Assembly (NCBI RefSeq): GCF_044465595.1
Contig: NZ_JBITLV010000005.1
Location: forward strand, 1 to 64,000
Reading direction: 5' to 3'
From: Spongisporangium articulatum
Lineage (GTDB): Bacteria > Actinomycetota > Actinomycetes > Actinomycetales > Kineosporiaceae
Length of the DNA: 64,000 nucleotides
The notes under the pieces are model-generated. The model saw only the letters and a program-made list of their open reading frames with translations. It was not told where the DNA came from and made no database searches. The stretch's first letter is position 1. Every line of letters begins with the position of its first letter. Below are positions 7,972 to 17,038 of this stretch, one piece after another. The position numbers and the translations under genes were made by a program.

Positions 7972-9585
7972 TCAGCGCAGGCCGAGGCGTTCGGAGACGG
8001 CGGCCACCGACCGGGTGCTCGAGGCGGCGGTCACCTTCACCGGGACGACGCTGACCATCTGGCCGCGCTGGGAGTTCACCGTCGAGACCGTCGAGGCGAC
8101 CAGCTTGCCGCCCTCGAAGGCCGTGAACCGCAGGCCGACGCTGCCCGCGGGGACGCCTGCTGCCACCGTCGCCCCGCGCGCGACCTGGATGGTCTTGGGC
8201 TGCAGGAACTTCCCGTCCGCGGTGATCGCCTCCACCGTCAGCGATCCGGCCTCCCCGACCGAGGCGACGGACAGCGTGACCTGGGGGCCGGCCGGCAGCG
8301 CCACGACGCCCTCACCGGACAGCGGGTCGGTGGCGGGGGCCCAGCCGAACTCCGAGGCCAGGTACTTGCCGGTCCCGCCCCGCCGCCCGACCTGGGCCGA
8401 CGCGACCACCGGGACGTCGGCGTCCACCTCGGCGGTGTAGTACCCGGCGGGCACCCCGTCGAGCGGGATGTCGACCACCGACCCGGCCCGCACGTTCTGC
8501 ACCGCCTTCGCGGGCAGCTGCACCTGGCCGCTGGCGTCGCGGAGGCTCACCTTGACGACGGCCTCCTCGCTGCCCGGGACGGCGACCCGCACGAACGAGG
8601 AGCCCGCGGACGTCGCGTCGCCCGCCTTCCACTGCTGTCCCGCCAGGAGCGAGACCCCCGGGATGAGCTGGCGTTTCGCGGGGGCCGCCGACCCCGACAC
8701 GTCGTCGACCCCGCCCGGGTACAGGCCGCGCATCAGCGAGTCGTGCATGACCGCCCGGACCCGCCCGGTGCGGGCCGTGACGTGCACGACGACGCGGGAC
8801 AGGTCGGGGGCGAGCGCGTCGACGAACAGCGGCACCTGACCGTGGGCGGGCACCGCGACGCCGTCGCCGGCGGGCGCCTCGACCCGGCCCTCGGGGCCGT
8901 AGACGTCGACGTCGGCGACCGCCGGGGTCGCTGCGTCGTTGGTGAGCATCAGCCGCAGCCGCTGGCCGGGTTTCGTGCCGCCGCCCACCAGCCAGGTGTC
9001 CGCCGACGACTCACCGCACTGGGCGACGGTCAGCCCGCGCAGGTCCCCACTGGCCGAGACGGTCGACTGGACGGCGGCCAGCAGTGGCGAGTCCGCGCTC
9101 GAGGCAACGGTTTTCGAGACCTGTCCGGTTCCTGCGGCGGCCTCGATCCGCACCGGGCCCAGGCCGCTGACGGCGAGGGCCCCGACCTCCGCGCCGACCG
9201 TCGTCCCGACCTGCGGCTTGAGCGACAGGTCCAGGGAGCGGCCGGCCTTGGGCTTCAGCGAGCTGCTCGGCAGCAGCTTGGCGGCCGCCCCGGCCAGGGA
9301 CGACGCCTCCCCCGCCACGTCGATCGTGCCGCTGGCCGCCTGCGTACCGGCCATCACCGCCGAGACGACGACGGCGCCTCCCGGGTTGACCGCGCTGCCA
9401 CCCTCGGGCACCTCGAGCGTCTCCGGGCCGGGACAGGTGAGGGCCGGGTCGCCCAGAGTGGTCGGCAGGGACGACGTGGCCGGGGCCGTGTGCGTCAGGG
9501 ACCCGATCTGCGTGGCGCAGACCGTGAGGGCCGCGGCAACGGCGATCGCGCCGAGCGCCGTGAGGGAGCCCGTCATCCGGCTCAT
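7972..9585 (-). CDS. DUF5719-type membrane-anchored extracellular protein
   Basis: This 537-residue protein has one N-terminal membrane segment (about residues 5-27) followed by a long beta-rich, Ala/Gly/Ser/Val-rich extracellular region with only a few cysteines. It matches DUF5719 proteins that pair with large membrane glycosyltransferases in actinobacteria. Its ATG overlaps the glycosyltransferase stop as ATGA, so the two are translationally coupled and probably work together in the cell envelope. The function is unknown; a helper for the glycosyltransferase is an inference from coupling. Confidence 0.8.
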   Translation of the reverse strand: MSRMTGSLTALGAIAVAAALTVCATQIGSLTHTAPATSSLPTTLGDPALTCPGPETLEVPEGGSAVNPGGAVVVSAVMAGTQAASGTIDVAGEASSLAGAAAKLLPSSSLKPKAGRSLDLSLKPQVGTTVGAEVGALAVSGLGPVRIEAAAGTGQVSKTVASSADSPLLAAVQSTVSASGDLRGLTVAQCGESSADTWLVGGGTKPGQRLRLMLTNDAATPAVADVDVYGPEGRVEAPAGDGVAVPAHGQVPLFVDALAPDLSRVVVHVTARTGRVRAVMHDSLMRGLYPGGVDDVSGSAAPAKRQLIPGVSLLAGQQWKAGDATSAGSSFVRVAVPGSEEAVVKVSLRDASGQVQLPAKAVQNVRAGSVVDIPLDGVPAGYYTAEVDADVPVVASAQVGRRGGTGKYLASEFGWAPATDPLSGEGVVALPAGPQVTLSVASVGEAGSLTVEAITADGKFLQPKTIQVARGATVAAGVPAGSVGLRFTAFEGGKLVASTVSTVNSQRGQMVSVVPVKVTAASSTRSVAAVSERLGLR

Positions 9586-12500
9586 GGCTTGTCCTCGTCC
9601 GTCTCGTCAGACGTCTCGTCGGGTGCCTCGTCCGTGATCTCCTCGGCGATGTCGTCCGTGACCTCGTCGCTCACGCCGTTGGTGACCTCGTCGCTCACGC
9701 CGTCGGTGACCTCGTCGCTTACCTCGCCGCCGTCCACGACTTCGTCGGCGACCTCGTCGCTCACGCCGTCGGCGACCTCGTCGCTCACGCCGTCGGTGGT
9801 GTCGTGGGTGGTGTCATCGGCGGCTTCGCCCGTGGTGCCGTCGATGGATTCGTCGATGACGTCAGCCACCTCGTCGCTGACGTCCACGCCGGTGGACTCG
9901 CCGTCGTCCACGACTTCTTCGGCGCTCTCTACCGACACCTCGTCACGCACGTCAGTCTCAGCGGCCTCGTCACCGACCTCGCCGGTCACCTCGTTCGTGG
10001 CGGCAGGGCTGGTGGCAGCGTCCGCACCGGACAGCGGTGCGTCGTCTGCCACCACGTCTGCCACCACGGTCCCGTCGCGGGCCGCCTCGTCACCGCGAGT
10101 GGAAAGTTCTGCCCCGGAAACCGCTGCCTCCGGCCCGGATTCGGGGCGTTTCGTTCCACTCGTGACGGGGCCGGGTTCGATCTGCGGCTCGACCTCGGGC
10201 TCGGCGGCGACCACCGGGATGGCGCCCGTCGGTTCGGCCCGGCGCCGCCCGGCGGGACGCCGCTGCGGCTCGACGACCATCGCGGGGCGGCGGCTCACGG
10301 GCCGGCGCCGGCGGCGGCGCGGCAGGGGCAGCGCGACCAGCACGGCCAGACCCGCCACCCCGAGCCGGCCCAGCTCGCTGACCTGCGGCAGCGGGTCGGC
10401 GTAGCGCACGACCAGGTGTCCACCACCGGCCGGCAGCGAGAAGGCCTGCGCCCACCCCTTGTACGTGCCGGCCCCGAGCCGCCGGCCGTTCAGCGTGGCC
10501 GTCCACCCGTCGTCCGCGTGTTCCGCGAGCACCAGCAACCGGCCCGACGCGCCGGCCGGGACCTGGGCGTCCACCGACTCCCGACGCGAGGCGAGCGTCT
10601 GCTGCACCTCGCCGTCCGCCCCGACGATCCGGGCCCGCGCGGGCCGCGTGGGACCGCCCGGAGCACCGTCCATCTCGACCCGCCACAGCACGGCGCCGCG
10701 GGTGCGCGCGACCCGGACCAGGCCGGGCGCCGTGTCGAGCGCGAGCGTCGCCTCGCTGGTGCTGCCGCGCAGGAGCAGGACGGACCCGATCCCGGCGTCG
10801 GCCAGGCCGTCGCGCTGGTCGGCGGCCCCGTCGGACAGCAACCCGCTGATCAGGGCCAGCACTCTCGGGTCCTGCGCGGCCTGCTGCCGGGCGGGCAACG
10901 CGGCGGCCGCCGCACTGTCGACCCCCAGCCGCGGACCGCCGTCCCGCAGCAACGACCACGAGACCTGCTGCGGCGCGCCGGCCTTCGCGGCCCTCACGCT
11001 CAGGACCAGGGTGCGGGTCGCCGCCGGCCCCTCGGCCTCGGCCGCGGCGACCGCGGGCATCACGTCGGCGTCCCCGCGGTGCACCCAGGCCTCACGACCG
11101 GCGGTCGAGGCCCGGTCGGGCACGGTCCAGCCGGTCACCGTCCACGCGAGGAGGACGACCACCGGGACGACGACCGCGACCGCGCCGAGCAGGACGCTCA
11201 TCGGGTGTCGCCAGCCGACCGAACGGGCCCGCAGCCGGTCGGCGGCCCCGTCCAGACCGGTGACGGCGGCGGCGAGTACGGCGAAGCCGAGCAGCGACGT
11301 CCCGGGGCCCGGCCAGCCGAGCAGCACCTGACCACCGTCGACGCGCCGGTCGACCAACGGAGCGGCCAGGGCGACGAGCAGTCCGGCCAGGCCGAGCAGC
11401 CACAGGCCGCGGGCCACGACGCCGCGCCGCCCGTCGCGGTTCAGGGCCAGCAGCCCGAGCAGCAGGACCGGCACCGCGGCCGCCACCGCCCCGGCCTGCA
11501 CGAGCTGGGTGTCGTCACCGAGACCGACCACCCCGGAGAGGATCTCGGCCAGGCGATGGACCGGCCCGGCGGTCAGCCCGACCGGGTCGGCGGGCCACAG
11601 CAACGCGCGCCAGACGTCACCGGGCACGCCGTGACCGCCGTCCAGGACCGCGGCGGGCGCCGACGCCCCGCCCGGTTCGGCCAGCAGCAACCGCGGCGTC
11701 GCGGCGACCGCGAGCCACCAGGGCAGCAGCAGGACGGACGGCACCACGGCCGCCCACAGCAGCCGCAGCCGGGTGCCGGAGCGAGCCAGCACGAAGGCCA
11801 GGACGAGCCCGAGCACCGCGGGGACCGCCAGCGACGGGGCCGCCGCGAGCAACGCCGTGACCAGCAGGCCACCCGCCGACGCCGCGGCCAGCGAACCCGG
11901 ACGGCGCCCGGACCGCGGCTCGCCGGACAGGCCGTGCCGGGTCGGCCGCGGCGCACCCACGGCCCGGGCCACGGCGAGGGCGGTCGGGGGCAGCAGCAGG
12001 TGGGCCAGCACCGCGCCGACCCGGCCGGTGGCGACGGCCACCAGCAGCGACGGCATCACCGCCCAGCCGACCGCGGCCCACGCCCGCAGGGACCGGGAGA
12101 CCGTCAGCGCGCCAGCGGCCCACCAGGCCAGGCCCGCGGCCAACGGCAGCGCGAACAGCAGCAGGCACCGGACGACCCCGGCCGGCGTGGCGAGCACGCC
12201 GAAGGGCCACGCCAGGACGGCGAGCAGCTGGGTCAGCGGGTCACCCACCGCCGACCGCCCGAGGCCGACGCCCCGCCAGGCACTGCTGCCGAGACTCCAC
12301 AGCTGCGAGACGCTTTCGGGAACGGGCGACAGCGCCGGACCGATCACGGCCCCACTACCGACCAGCAACCCGCGCAGGCCGGCCAGGCCGCCGACGGCGC
12401 ACAGCAGCAGTACCCCGCCCAGCACCCGGGACGTGCGAGGCCCACGGCGGCGCCGGCGGATCAGATCCTGCGCGGCCGCCTCGACGGCGTGCGCGGGCGA

Positions 12501-13934
12501 GGGCACGCCGTCCTCGTCGACCTCGAGCAGTTCGAGCTCGGAGCCCGGCTCGGCGTCGGGCCGGGCCTCGTCCGCGGACAGGTCGATCGGCCCCGAGTCG
12601 GGCGAGACCGTCGGCGCCGGAAGGGAACTCACGGAACCCGCGGGAGAGGTGAGGGGCGCACCCGCGGGAGCGGCGTCGTCCGCCCGCTCGTCGGCCCGCT
12701 CGTCCGAACGGCGCAGGTACGCGCTGACCTCTTCACGCCGCTGCCGGCCGATCTCACGGGGCCCGGCGAGCAGCCGGCGGAACTCACGCCGCGGCACCCG
12801 CGGCCCGCGCCGCGGGCGCAACCACGCGATCGGGTGGACGACGGCCAGGCAGTAGGCGCTCAGCTCGCCGAAGGCGCGGTCGGGCTGCTTGAGCGCGAGC
12901 CGCCCCAGCGCCCGGGCGACGGCGGCCAGCCCCAGCCAGATCAGCAGGCACGGCACCGCCCAGCGCGGGGCCGCCGCCAGCCGCAGGTGGACGGCCGCGC
13001 GGCGGTCGTGCCGGGCCCAGTGCCCCGCGCCTGCTCCGCGCCGTCCCGTGGCGGCGGCCTCGGCGTGCGCGACGACCGCGTCGGGCACGACGACCACACG
13101 CGCCCCGGACAGGTGCGCGCGCCGGCACAGGTCGAGGTCTCCGCGGGCGTGCCCGAGCGCCGGGTCGGGACCGCCCAGGGCGTCCCAGAGTTCGCGCCGG
13201 ATCAGCATTCCCGCGGTGTTCACGGCCATCACGTCGCTGCGGTGGTCGAGCTGGCCCTGGTCGAGGTCGTCGCGGTCGACCCCGGTGACGCGGGTGCCCA
13301 GCCGGGAGGTGGTGAAGCCGACGTCGAGCAACCGGCGGGGGTCGTCCCAGCTGACCTGCTTGCAGCCGGCGATGCCGATCGACGGGCCGCTGTCCACCGC
13401 GTCGAGCAGCTGGGCCAGGCAGTCGGGGGCCGGCGCCGAGTCGTCGTGCAGCAGCCACAACCACTCGTCGGAAACTACTGTCGTGGAAGGCTTCTCATCC
13501 GGAGCCGGGGCGCTGTCGTCGGGCCGCGGGTCGGCCTGCGGCTGCATCGCCAGCCCGTCCCGGACGGCCAGCGCGGCCTGCACGGCGTCACCGAACGACG
13601 TGTCGCGCTCCAGCCGGAGGAGGTGGTCGGTGGCCAGCCGCAGCAGGTCGGGGCCGTTGTCGTGCGACCCGGCGTCGACGGCCACCAGGACGTCGGGCCG
13701 ACGGGTCTGCGCATCGAGGGCGTCGAGCGTGCGGGGCAGGAACGCCACCCCGTCGTGGGCGACGAGGACAGCGGTGACGCGCACGCTCGGCTGTGCGGGG
13801 ACCGGCGGGCGCCAGCCCTCGGGCAGCACCACGGGCGCCAGATCGCCCGGCTCAGCGGTGATCAGCGCGGGCGCGCTCACGCCGGAGCGCGAGCCGGGCG
13901 CATCCCGCGGCTCGTGCTCCACGTCCAGGGACAC
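9582..13934 (-). CDS. Giant membrane glycosyltransferase, family 2, with acidic repeat tail
   Basis: This is a protein of about 1450 residues. It starts with a GT-A glycosyltransferase domain (TAVLVAHDGVAFLPRTLDALDAQT, then a WLLHDDSAPAPD acidic metal motif). Next come many membrane segments, a large extracellular region, a final helix and a basic RRRRR stretch. The last 250 residues are acidic and repetitive (DEVTDGVSDEV units). It probably transfers sugar from a nucleotide or lipid donor to an envelope polymer. The GTG at 13934 avoids overlap with whiB; an ATG at 14006 would overlap whiB by 50 bp. It is coupled to DUF5719. Confidence 0.85.
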   Translation of the reverse strand: MSLDVEHEPRDAPGSRSGVSAPALITAEPGDLAPVVLPEGWRPPVPAQPSVRVTAVLVAHDGVAFLPRTLDALDAQTRRPDVLVAVDAGSHDNGPDLLRLATDHLLRLERDTSFGDAVQAALAVRDGLAMQPQADPRPDDSAPAPDEKPSTTVVSDEWLWLLHDDSAPAPDCLAQLLDAVDSGPSIGIAGCKQVSWDDPRRLLDVGFTTSRLGTRVTGVDRDDLDQGQLDHRSDVMAVNTAGMLIRRELWDALGGPDPALGHARGDLDLCRRAHLSGARVVVVPDAVVAHAEAAATGRRGAGAGHWARHDRRAAVHLRLAAAPRWAVPCLLIWLGLAAVARALGRLALKQPDRAFGELSAYCLAVVHPIAWLRPRRGPRVPRREFRRLLAGPREIGRQRREEVSAYLRRSDERADERADDAAPAGAPLTSPAGSVSSLPAPTVSPDSGPIDLSADEARPDAEPGSELELLEVDEDGVPSPAHAVEAAAQDLIRRRRRGPRTSRVLGGVLLLCAVGGLAGLRGLLVGSGAVIGPALSPVPESVSQLWSLGSSAWRGVGLGRSAVGDPLTQLLAVLAWPFGVLATPAGVVRCLLLFALPLAAGLAWWAAGALTVSRSLRAWAAVGWAVMPSLLVAVATGRVGAVLAHLLLPPTALAVARAVGAPRPTRHGLSGEPRSGRRPGSLAAASAGGLLVTALLAAAPSLAVPAVLGLVLAFVLARSGTRLRLLWAAVVPSVLLLPWWLAVAATPRLLLAEPGGASAPAAVLDGGHGVPGDVWRALLWPADPVGLTAGPVHRLAEILSGVVGLGDDTQLVQAGAVAAAVPVLLLGLLALNRDGRRGVVARGLWLLGLAGLLVALAAPLVDRRVDGGQVLLGWPGPGTSLLGFAVLAAAVTGLDGAADRLRARSVGWRHPMSVLLGAVAVVVPVVVLLAWTVTGWTVPDRASTAGREAWVHRGDADVMPAVAAAEAEGPAATRTLVLSVRAAKAGAPQQVSWSLLRDGGPRLGVDSAAAAALPARQQAAQDPRVLALISGLLSDGAADQRDGLADAGIGSVLLLRGSTSEATLALDTAPGLVRVARTRGAVLWRVEMDGAPGGPTRPARARIVGADGEVQQTLASRRESVDAQVPAGASGRLLVLAEHADDGWTATLNGRRLGAGTYKGWAQAFSLPAGGGHLVVRYADPLPQVSELGRLGVAGLAVLVALPLPRRRRRRPVSRRPAMVVEPQRRPAGRRRAEPTGAIPVVAAEPEVEPQIEPGPVTSGTKRPESGPEAAVSGAELSTRGDEAARDGTVVADVVADDAPLSGADAATSPAATNEVTGEVGDEAAETDVRDEVSVESAEEVVDDGESTGVDVSDEVADVIDESIDGTTGEAADDTTHDTTDGVSDEVADGVSDEVADEVVDGGEVSDEVTDGVSDEVTNGVSDEVTDDIAEEITDEAPDETSDETDEDKP
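9655..9800 (-). repeat. 24-bp coding tandem repeat in glycosyltransferase tail
   Basis: A unit close to GACCTCGTCGCTCACGCC plus six bases recurs about five times, encoding eight-residue units such as SDEVTDGV. The units differ at several bases, so the array is not freshly expanded. It gives an acidic, probably disordered tail. Confidence 0.75.
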
Positions 13935-13956
13935 CGGCGGTCGAACCCCCCGCCGC

Positions 13957-14355
13957 TCAGACGGCGCGCTTCTTGACCCGGCGACGCTCGCGCTCGGACA
14001 GCCCACCCCAGATGCCGAACCGCTCGTCCTTGGCCAGTGCGTACTCGAGGCACTCGGCGCGCACCTCGCACGCCATGCAGACCCGCTTGGCCTCGCGGGT
14101 GGAGCCGCCCTTCTCGGGGAAGAACGCCTCGGGGTCGGTCTGCGCGCACAGCGAGCGTTCCTGCCAGGCCAGCTCGGGCGGCAGACCCGTGCCGACGGCG
14201 TCCAGGAGAGAGAGCCCGAGGCCCACCTCCGGCGCCGGGCTCACGACCGGCTGCTCCTCCCCCGGCAGAACCTCCAGCTCGACGCGCAGCTCGGCCGCCG
14301 GATCGACCGTTCGCTGAACGACCAGATCGACGACGACTTCATCACTGACCGCCAT
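13957..14355 (-). CDS. whiB: WhiB-family iron-sulfur regulator (WhiB/WhiB2 type)
   Basis: WhiB proteins bind a 4Fe-4S cluster and act with the housekeeping sigma factor. Counting from the ATG at 14355 (132 residues), the four ligands are Cys70, Cys93, Cys96 and Cys102. They are followed by the GIWGG turn (114-118) and a basic KKR tail. The core CAQTDPEAFFPEKGGSTREAK is very close to Streptomyces WhiB and mycobacterial WhiB2/WhmD, which control septation and sporulation. A start at 14430 (157 residues) is also open; the N-terminal extension is poorly conserved, so the choice is uncertain. It is next to fbiA, as in mycobacteria. Confidence 0.92.
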   Translation of the reverse strand: MAVSDEVVVDLVVQRTVDPAAELRVELEVLPGEEQPVVSPAPEVGLGLSLLDAVGTGLPPELAWQERSLCAQTDPEAFFPEKGGSTREAKRVCMACEVRAECLEYALAKDERFGIWGGLSERERRRVKKRAV

Positions 14356-14850
14356 GAGCTCGTGCACCTGGCGCCTCCCTCGACCTTCGGTTGGGGCCAA
14401 CCCCCTGGGACTTAGCGTGTTGGCGCGCATACGTTAGGTGATGACCTGCCGATGACACCAATGGAATTACATGCGTGTCGTACGGAGTCAGTCAAGCAGA
14501 GTTCTGATATCCGGACCAGCCGGTCGGCAATATCTCCTTGCCTCATTCGCCCCTTCCGCACCGGGAGCCAATCGCCACGAGACGCGCTATCCAGACACCT
14601 CGGTCGTCGCGGCGTTCACACAACGGGCACCTTCCGGGCGGGTTGCGACCTTCCTCACTACGGACCGCGACCGAAACTTTCTCGAGTCGACCTCGAGTCG
14701 ACCCGGGCAGGCGAGGCACCGCCCGGCCCGTTCGGCCGACTTGCCTGAACCAGGTTGGCGCGTTCCGCTCCACCGGCGGGCCTCGGGGGATGCAGCGGCC
14801 CCCGGACCGGGCGGGATCGGGGCCCCCGCCGCCATGAAAGGATCGCCCCC
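14356..14850. other. Divergent whiB/fbiA control region without a clear gene
   Basis: This region of about 495 bp (420 bp if whiB starts at 14430) separates divergent whiB and fbiA, and is more AT-rich than its surroundings. I see no convincing gene in it. It contains AGGT-GATG-ACCT near 14436-14447, a GACAC core near 14454-14458 (the known Streptomyces WhiA core), and a tandem 11-bp repeat at 14681-14702. whiB genes in this phylum often have long complex promoters. Confidence 0.6.
14681..14702. repeat. Two tandem copies of CTCGAGTCGAC
   Basis: Two exact 11-bp copies lie end to end about 150 bp before fbiA. Each contains the palindromes CTCGAG and GTCGAC. The placement suggests a pair of protein-binding sites, but no regulator is known for them. 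Confidence 0.5.
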
Positions 14851-15855
14851 ATGCGCATCACCGCTCTGGCCGGCGGCATCGGCGGCGCGCGGTTCGTCCG
14901 CGGCCTGCTGCGCCACCTCGAGACCGTCCCGGTGGCCCCCGGCGCCGAACCGCACCGGGTCACGGTGATCGGCAACACCGCCGACGACGTGACGATGCAC
15001 GGCCTGCGGGTCTGCCCCGACCTCGACACCCTCATGTACACGCTGGGCGGCGGCGTGCACGAGGGCCAGGGCTGGGGCCGCGTGGACGAGACGTTCTCCG
15101 TGGCCGCCGAGCTGAAGGAGCTGGGTTCCGAGCCGAGCTGGTTCACCCTCGGCGACAAGGACTTCGCCACCCACATCGTGCGCACCCGGATGCTGAACCA
15201 CGGGTACCCGTTGAGCCGGGTCACCGCGGCGCTGGCCGAACGGTGGAAGCTGCCCGAGCTGGGTGTCGAGCTGCTGCCGATGACCGACGACCCCGTCGAG
15301 ACCCACGTCGTCGTCGGCCCTCCCGACGACCACCCGGACGACGGACCGCGCGCCGTGCACTTCCAGGAGTGGTGGGTCCGGATGCACGCTGCGGTCCCGG
15401 CCCGCAAGATCCTGGCCGTCGGCATCGACAAGGCCGAGCCCGCCCCCGGCGTGCTGGCCGCGATCCGCGACGCCGACGTGGTGCTGCTGCCGCCGAGCAA
15501 CCCCGTGGTCTCGATCGGCATGGTGCTCGCGGTGCCGGGCGTGCGGGAGGCGATGCGCGGTACCCGCGCCCCCGTCGTCGGCGTCTCACCGATCATCGGC
15601 GGTTCCCCCGTGCGCGGGATGGCCGACGCCTGCCTGACCGCGATCGGCGTGGAGACCTCCGCCCCGGCCGTGGCCGGGTTGTACGCCGACTTCCTGCGCG
15701 GCTGGCTCGTCGCCCCCGAGGACGACCCGAGGACGACGCCGGCCCGGTACGCGGCCGGCCTCTCCGTGCGCGCGGTGCCGCTACTCATGAGCGACGTCGA
15801 CGCGACCGCCGAGATCGCCCGGCAGGCGCTGGAACTCGCCGAATCGCTACGGTGA
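14851..15855 (+). CDS. fbiA: 2-phospho-L-lactate (phosphoenolpyruvate) transferase, F420 synthesis
   Basis: FbiA/CofD transfers the activated phospho-lactate or phosphoenolpyruvate moiety to the deazaflavin Fo, making F420-0 or its dehydro form. The 334-residue protein begins MRITALAGGIGGARFVRGL and has the NTADDVTMHGLRVCPDLDT motif and the late VGVSPIIGG motif of the family. AAAGGA at 14837-14842 supports the ATG at 14851. It overlaps fbiB by GTGA, so the two are a coupled operon divergent from whiB. Confidence 0.95.
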   Translation: MRITALAGGIGGARFVRGLLRHLETVPVAPGAEPHRVTVIGNTADDVTMHGLRVCPDLDTLMYTLGGGVHEGQGWGRVDETFSVAAELKELGSEPSWFTLGDKDFATHIVRTRMLNHGYPLSRVTAALAERWKLPELGVELLPMTDDPVETHVVVGPPDDHPDDGPRAVHFQEWWVRMHAAVPARKILAVGIDKAEPAPGVLAAIRDADVVLLPPSNPVVSIGMVLAVPGVREAMRGTRAPVVGVSPIIGGSPVRGMADACLTAIGVETSAPAVAGLYADFLRGWLVAPEDDPRTTPARYAAGLSVRAVPLLMSDVDATAEIARQALELAESLR

Positions 15856-16898
15856 CCCGGTTGCAGGTCTTCGGCATCCCGGGGGTCGGTGAGGTCCGCG
15901 CGGGCGCCGACCTGGCCGCCGACCTGCTCGACGCGCTCGCGGCCGCCGGCACGGCGCTGGCGGCCGGCGACGTCCTCGTGGTCTCCAGCAAGGTGGTGTC
16001 CAAGGCCGAGGGTCGCGCGGTCCCCGCGACGACGCGCGACGCGCTCGTGGCCGCCGAGACCGTGCGGCTCGTGGCGCGGCGGCGCACGCCCAACGGTCTC
16101 GCGCAGGTCGTGCAGGCCCAGGCCGGGCCGGTGATGGCCGCGGCGGGGGTCGACCTGTCGAACGTCGAACCGGGCTCGGCGCTGCTGCTGCCGGTCGACC
16201 CGGACGCCTCCGCGCGGGCCCTGCGCGCCCGGCTGACCGCGCTCGGCGCCCCGCCGGTGGGCGTCGTGCTGTCCGACACCGCGGGCCGGGCCTGGCGGGA
16301 CGGCCAGGTCGACTTCGCGCTCGGCGCCGCCGGGATACGCATCACGGAGGACCTGCGCGGCGGCACCGACACGTACGGCCAGCCGCTCGAGGTGACGGTC
16401 CGCGCCCTGGTGGACGAGGTCGCGGCCGCCGGGGACCTCGTGAAGGGGAAGACGAGCGGGGTACCGGCGGCCGTCGTCCGCGGGGTGCCCGAGCTGGTGA
16501 CGGACGACGACGGGCCGGGCGCCGCGGCCCTCCTGCGGCCCGCGGGTGAGGACTGGTTCCGGTTCGGTCAGGTCGAGGCGGTCCGCGCCGCCCTCGGCGT
16601 TGCGCCCGACGCGCACGAACCGCCCGCCGTCCCACGCGAGGACGTCGAGACACGGCTGCGGCGCGCGGTGACGATCGCCCTGGCGGCCCGGGATCCGTGG
16701 CCCGCGCCACCGCTCGAGGCCGACGTGTCGTACGACGGCGATCGGGCCGTCGTGACCACGACTCACGCCGACGACTTCAGCATCGGCGCACTGGCCCAGC
16801 GCATCGCCGCGGCGCTGTGGAGCGAGGACCTCGCGGTTCACGCGATGCGCGTCGACGGCGGCTGCCTGTCGCTCGTGGCTGCATTGATCAATGAATAA
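15852..16898 (+). CDS. fbiB: Coenzyme F420:L-glutamate ligase, short form
   Basis: FbiB adds the gamma-linked glutamate tail to F420. The CofE ligase domain covers about residues 1-245, with VVSSKVVSKAEGR, SDTAGRAWRDGQVDFALGAAG and DLVKGKTSG motifs. The mycobacterial enzyme is about 448 residues and has a C-terminal nitroreductase-like FMN domain that reduces dehydro-F420-0. Here only about 100 residues follow, too few for that fold and without a recognisable FMN motif. A separate reductase may do that step, or the domain was lost. The GTG at 15852 overlaps the fbiA stop by GTGA. Confidence 0.9.
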   Translation: MTRLQVFGIPGVGEVRAGADLAADLLDALAAAGTALAAGDVLVVSSKVVSKAEGRAVPATTRDALVAAETVRLVARRRTPNGLAQVVQAQAGPVMAAAGVDLSNVEPGSALLLPVDPDASARALRARLTALGAPPVGVVLSDTAGRAWRDGQVDFALGAAGIRITEDLRGGTDTYGQPLEVTVRALVDEVAAAGDLVKGKTSGVPAAVVRGVPELVTDDDGPGAAALLRPAGEDWFRFGQVEAVRAALGVAPDAHEPPAVPREDVETRLRRAVTIALAARDPWPAPPLEADVSYDGDRAVVTTTHADDFSIGALAQRIAAALWSEDLAVHAMRVDGGCLSLVAALINE

Positions 16899-16947
16899 CC
16901 TGGCTGCTCTGGGTGCACGTTTCCTTCAGCCACGCATTCATTGATCA
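16885..16947 (+). terminator. Inverted repeat spanning the fbiB stop
   Basis: TGATCAATGAAT (16885-16896) and ATTCATTGATCA (16936-16947) are perfect 12-bp arms with a 39-nt loop. The left arm includes the end of fbiB. This is likely the terminator between fbiB and the convergent glycosylase gene. Confidence 0.55.
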
Positions 16948-17038
16948 TGAACTGCGCCGACCGGGAACGAAGATCGCCGTGAGTGGGCACTGATCGGAAG
17001 TCCGACTCGCAGTCGGTGCACCAAGCCGGTGATCTTGG

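Noticed and set aside
9804..13976. 1390-residue open frame on the plus strand
   Set aside because: It is antisense to the giant glycosyltransferase, rich in Arg/Gly/Gln/His as expected of GC-rich shadow frames, and has no domain motif.
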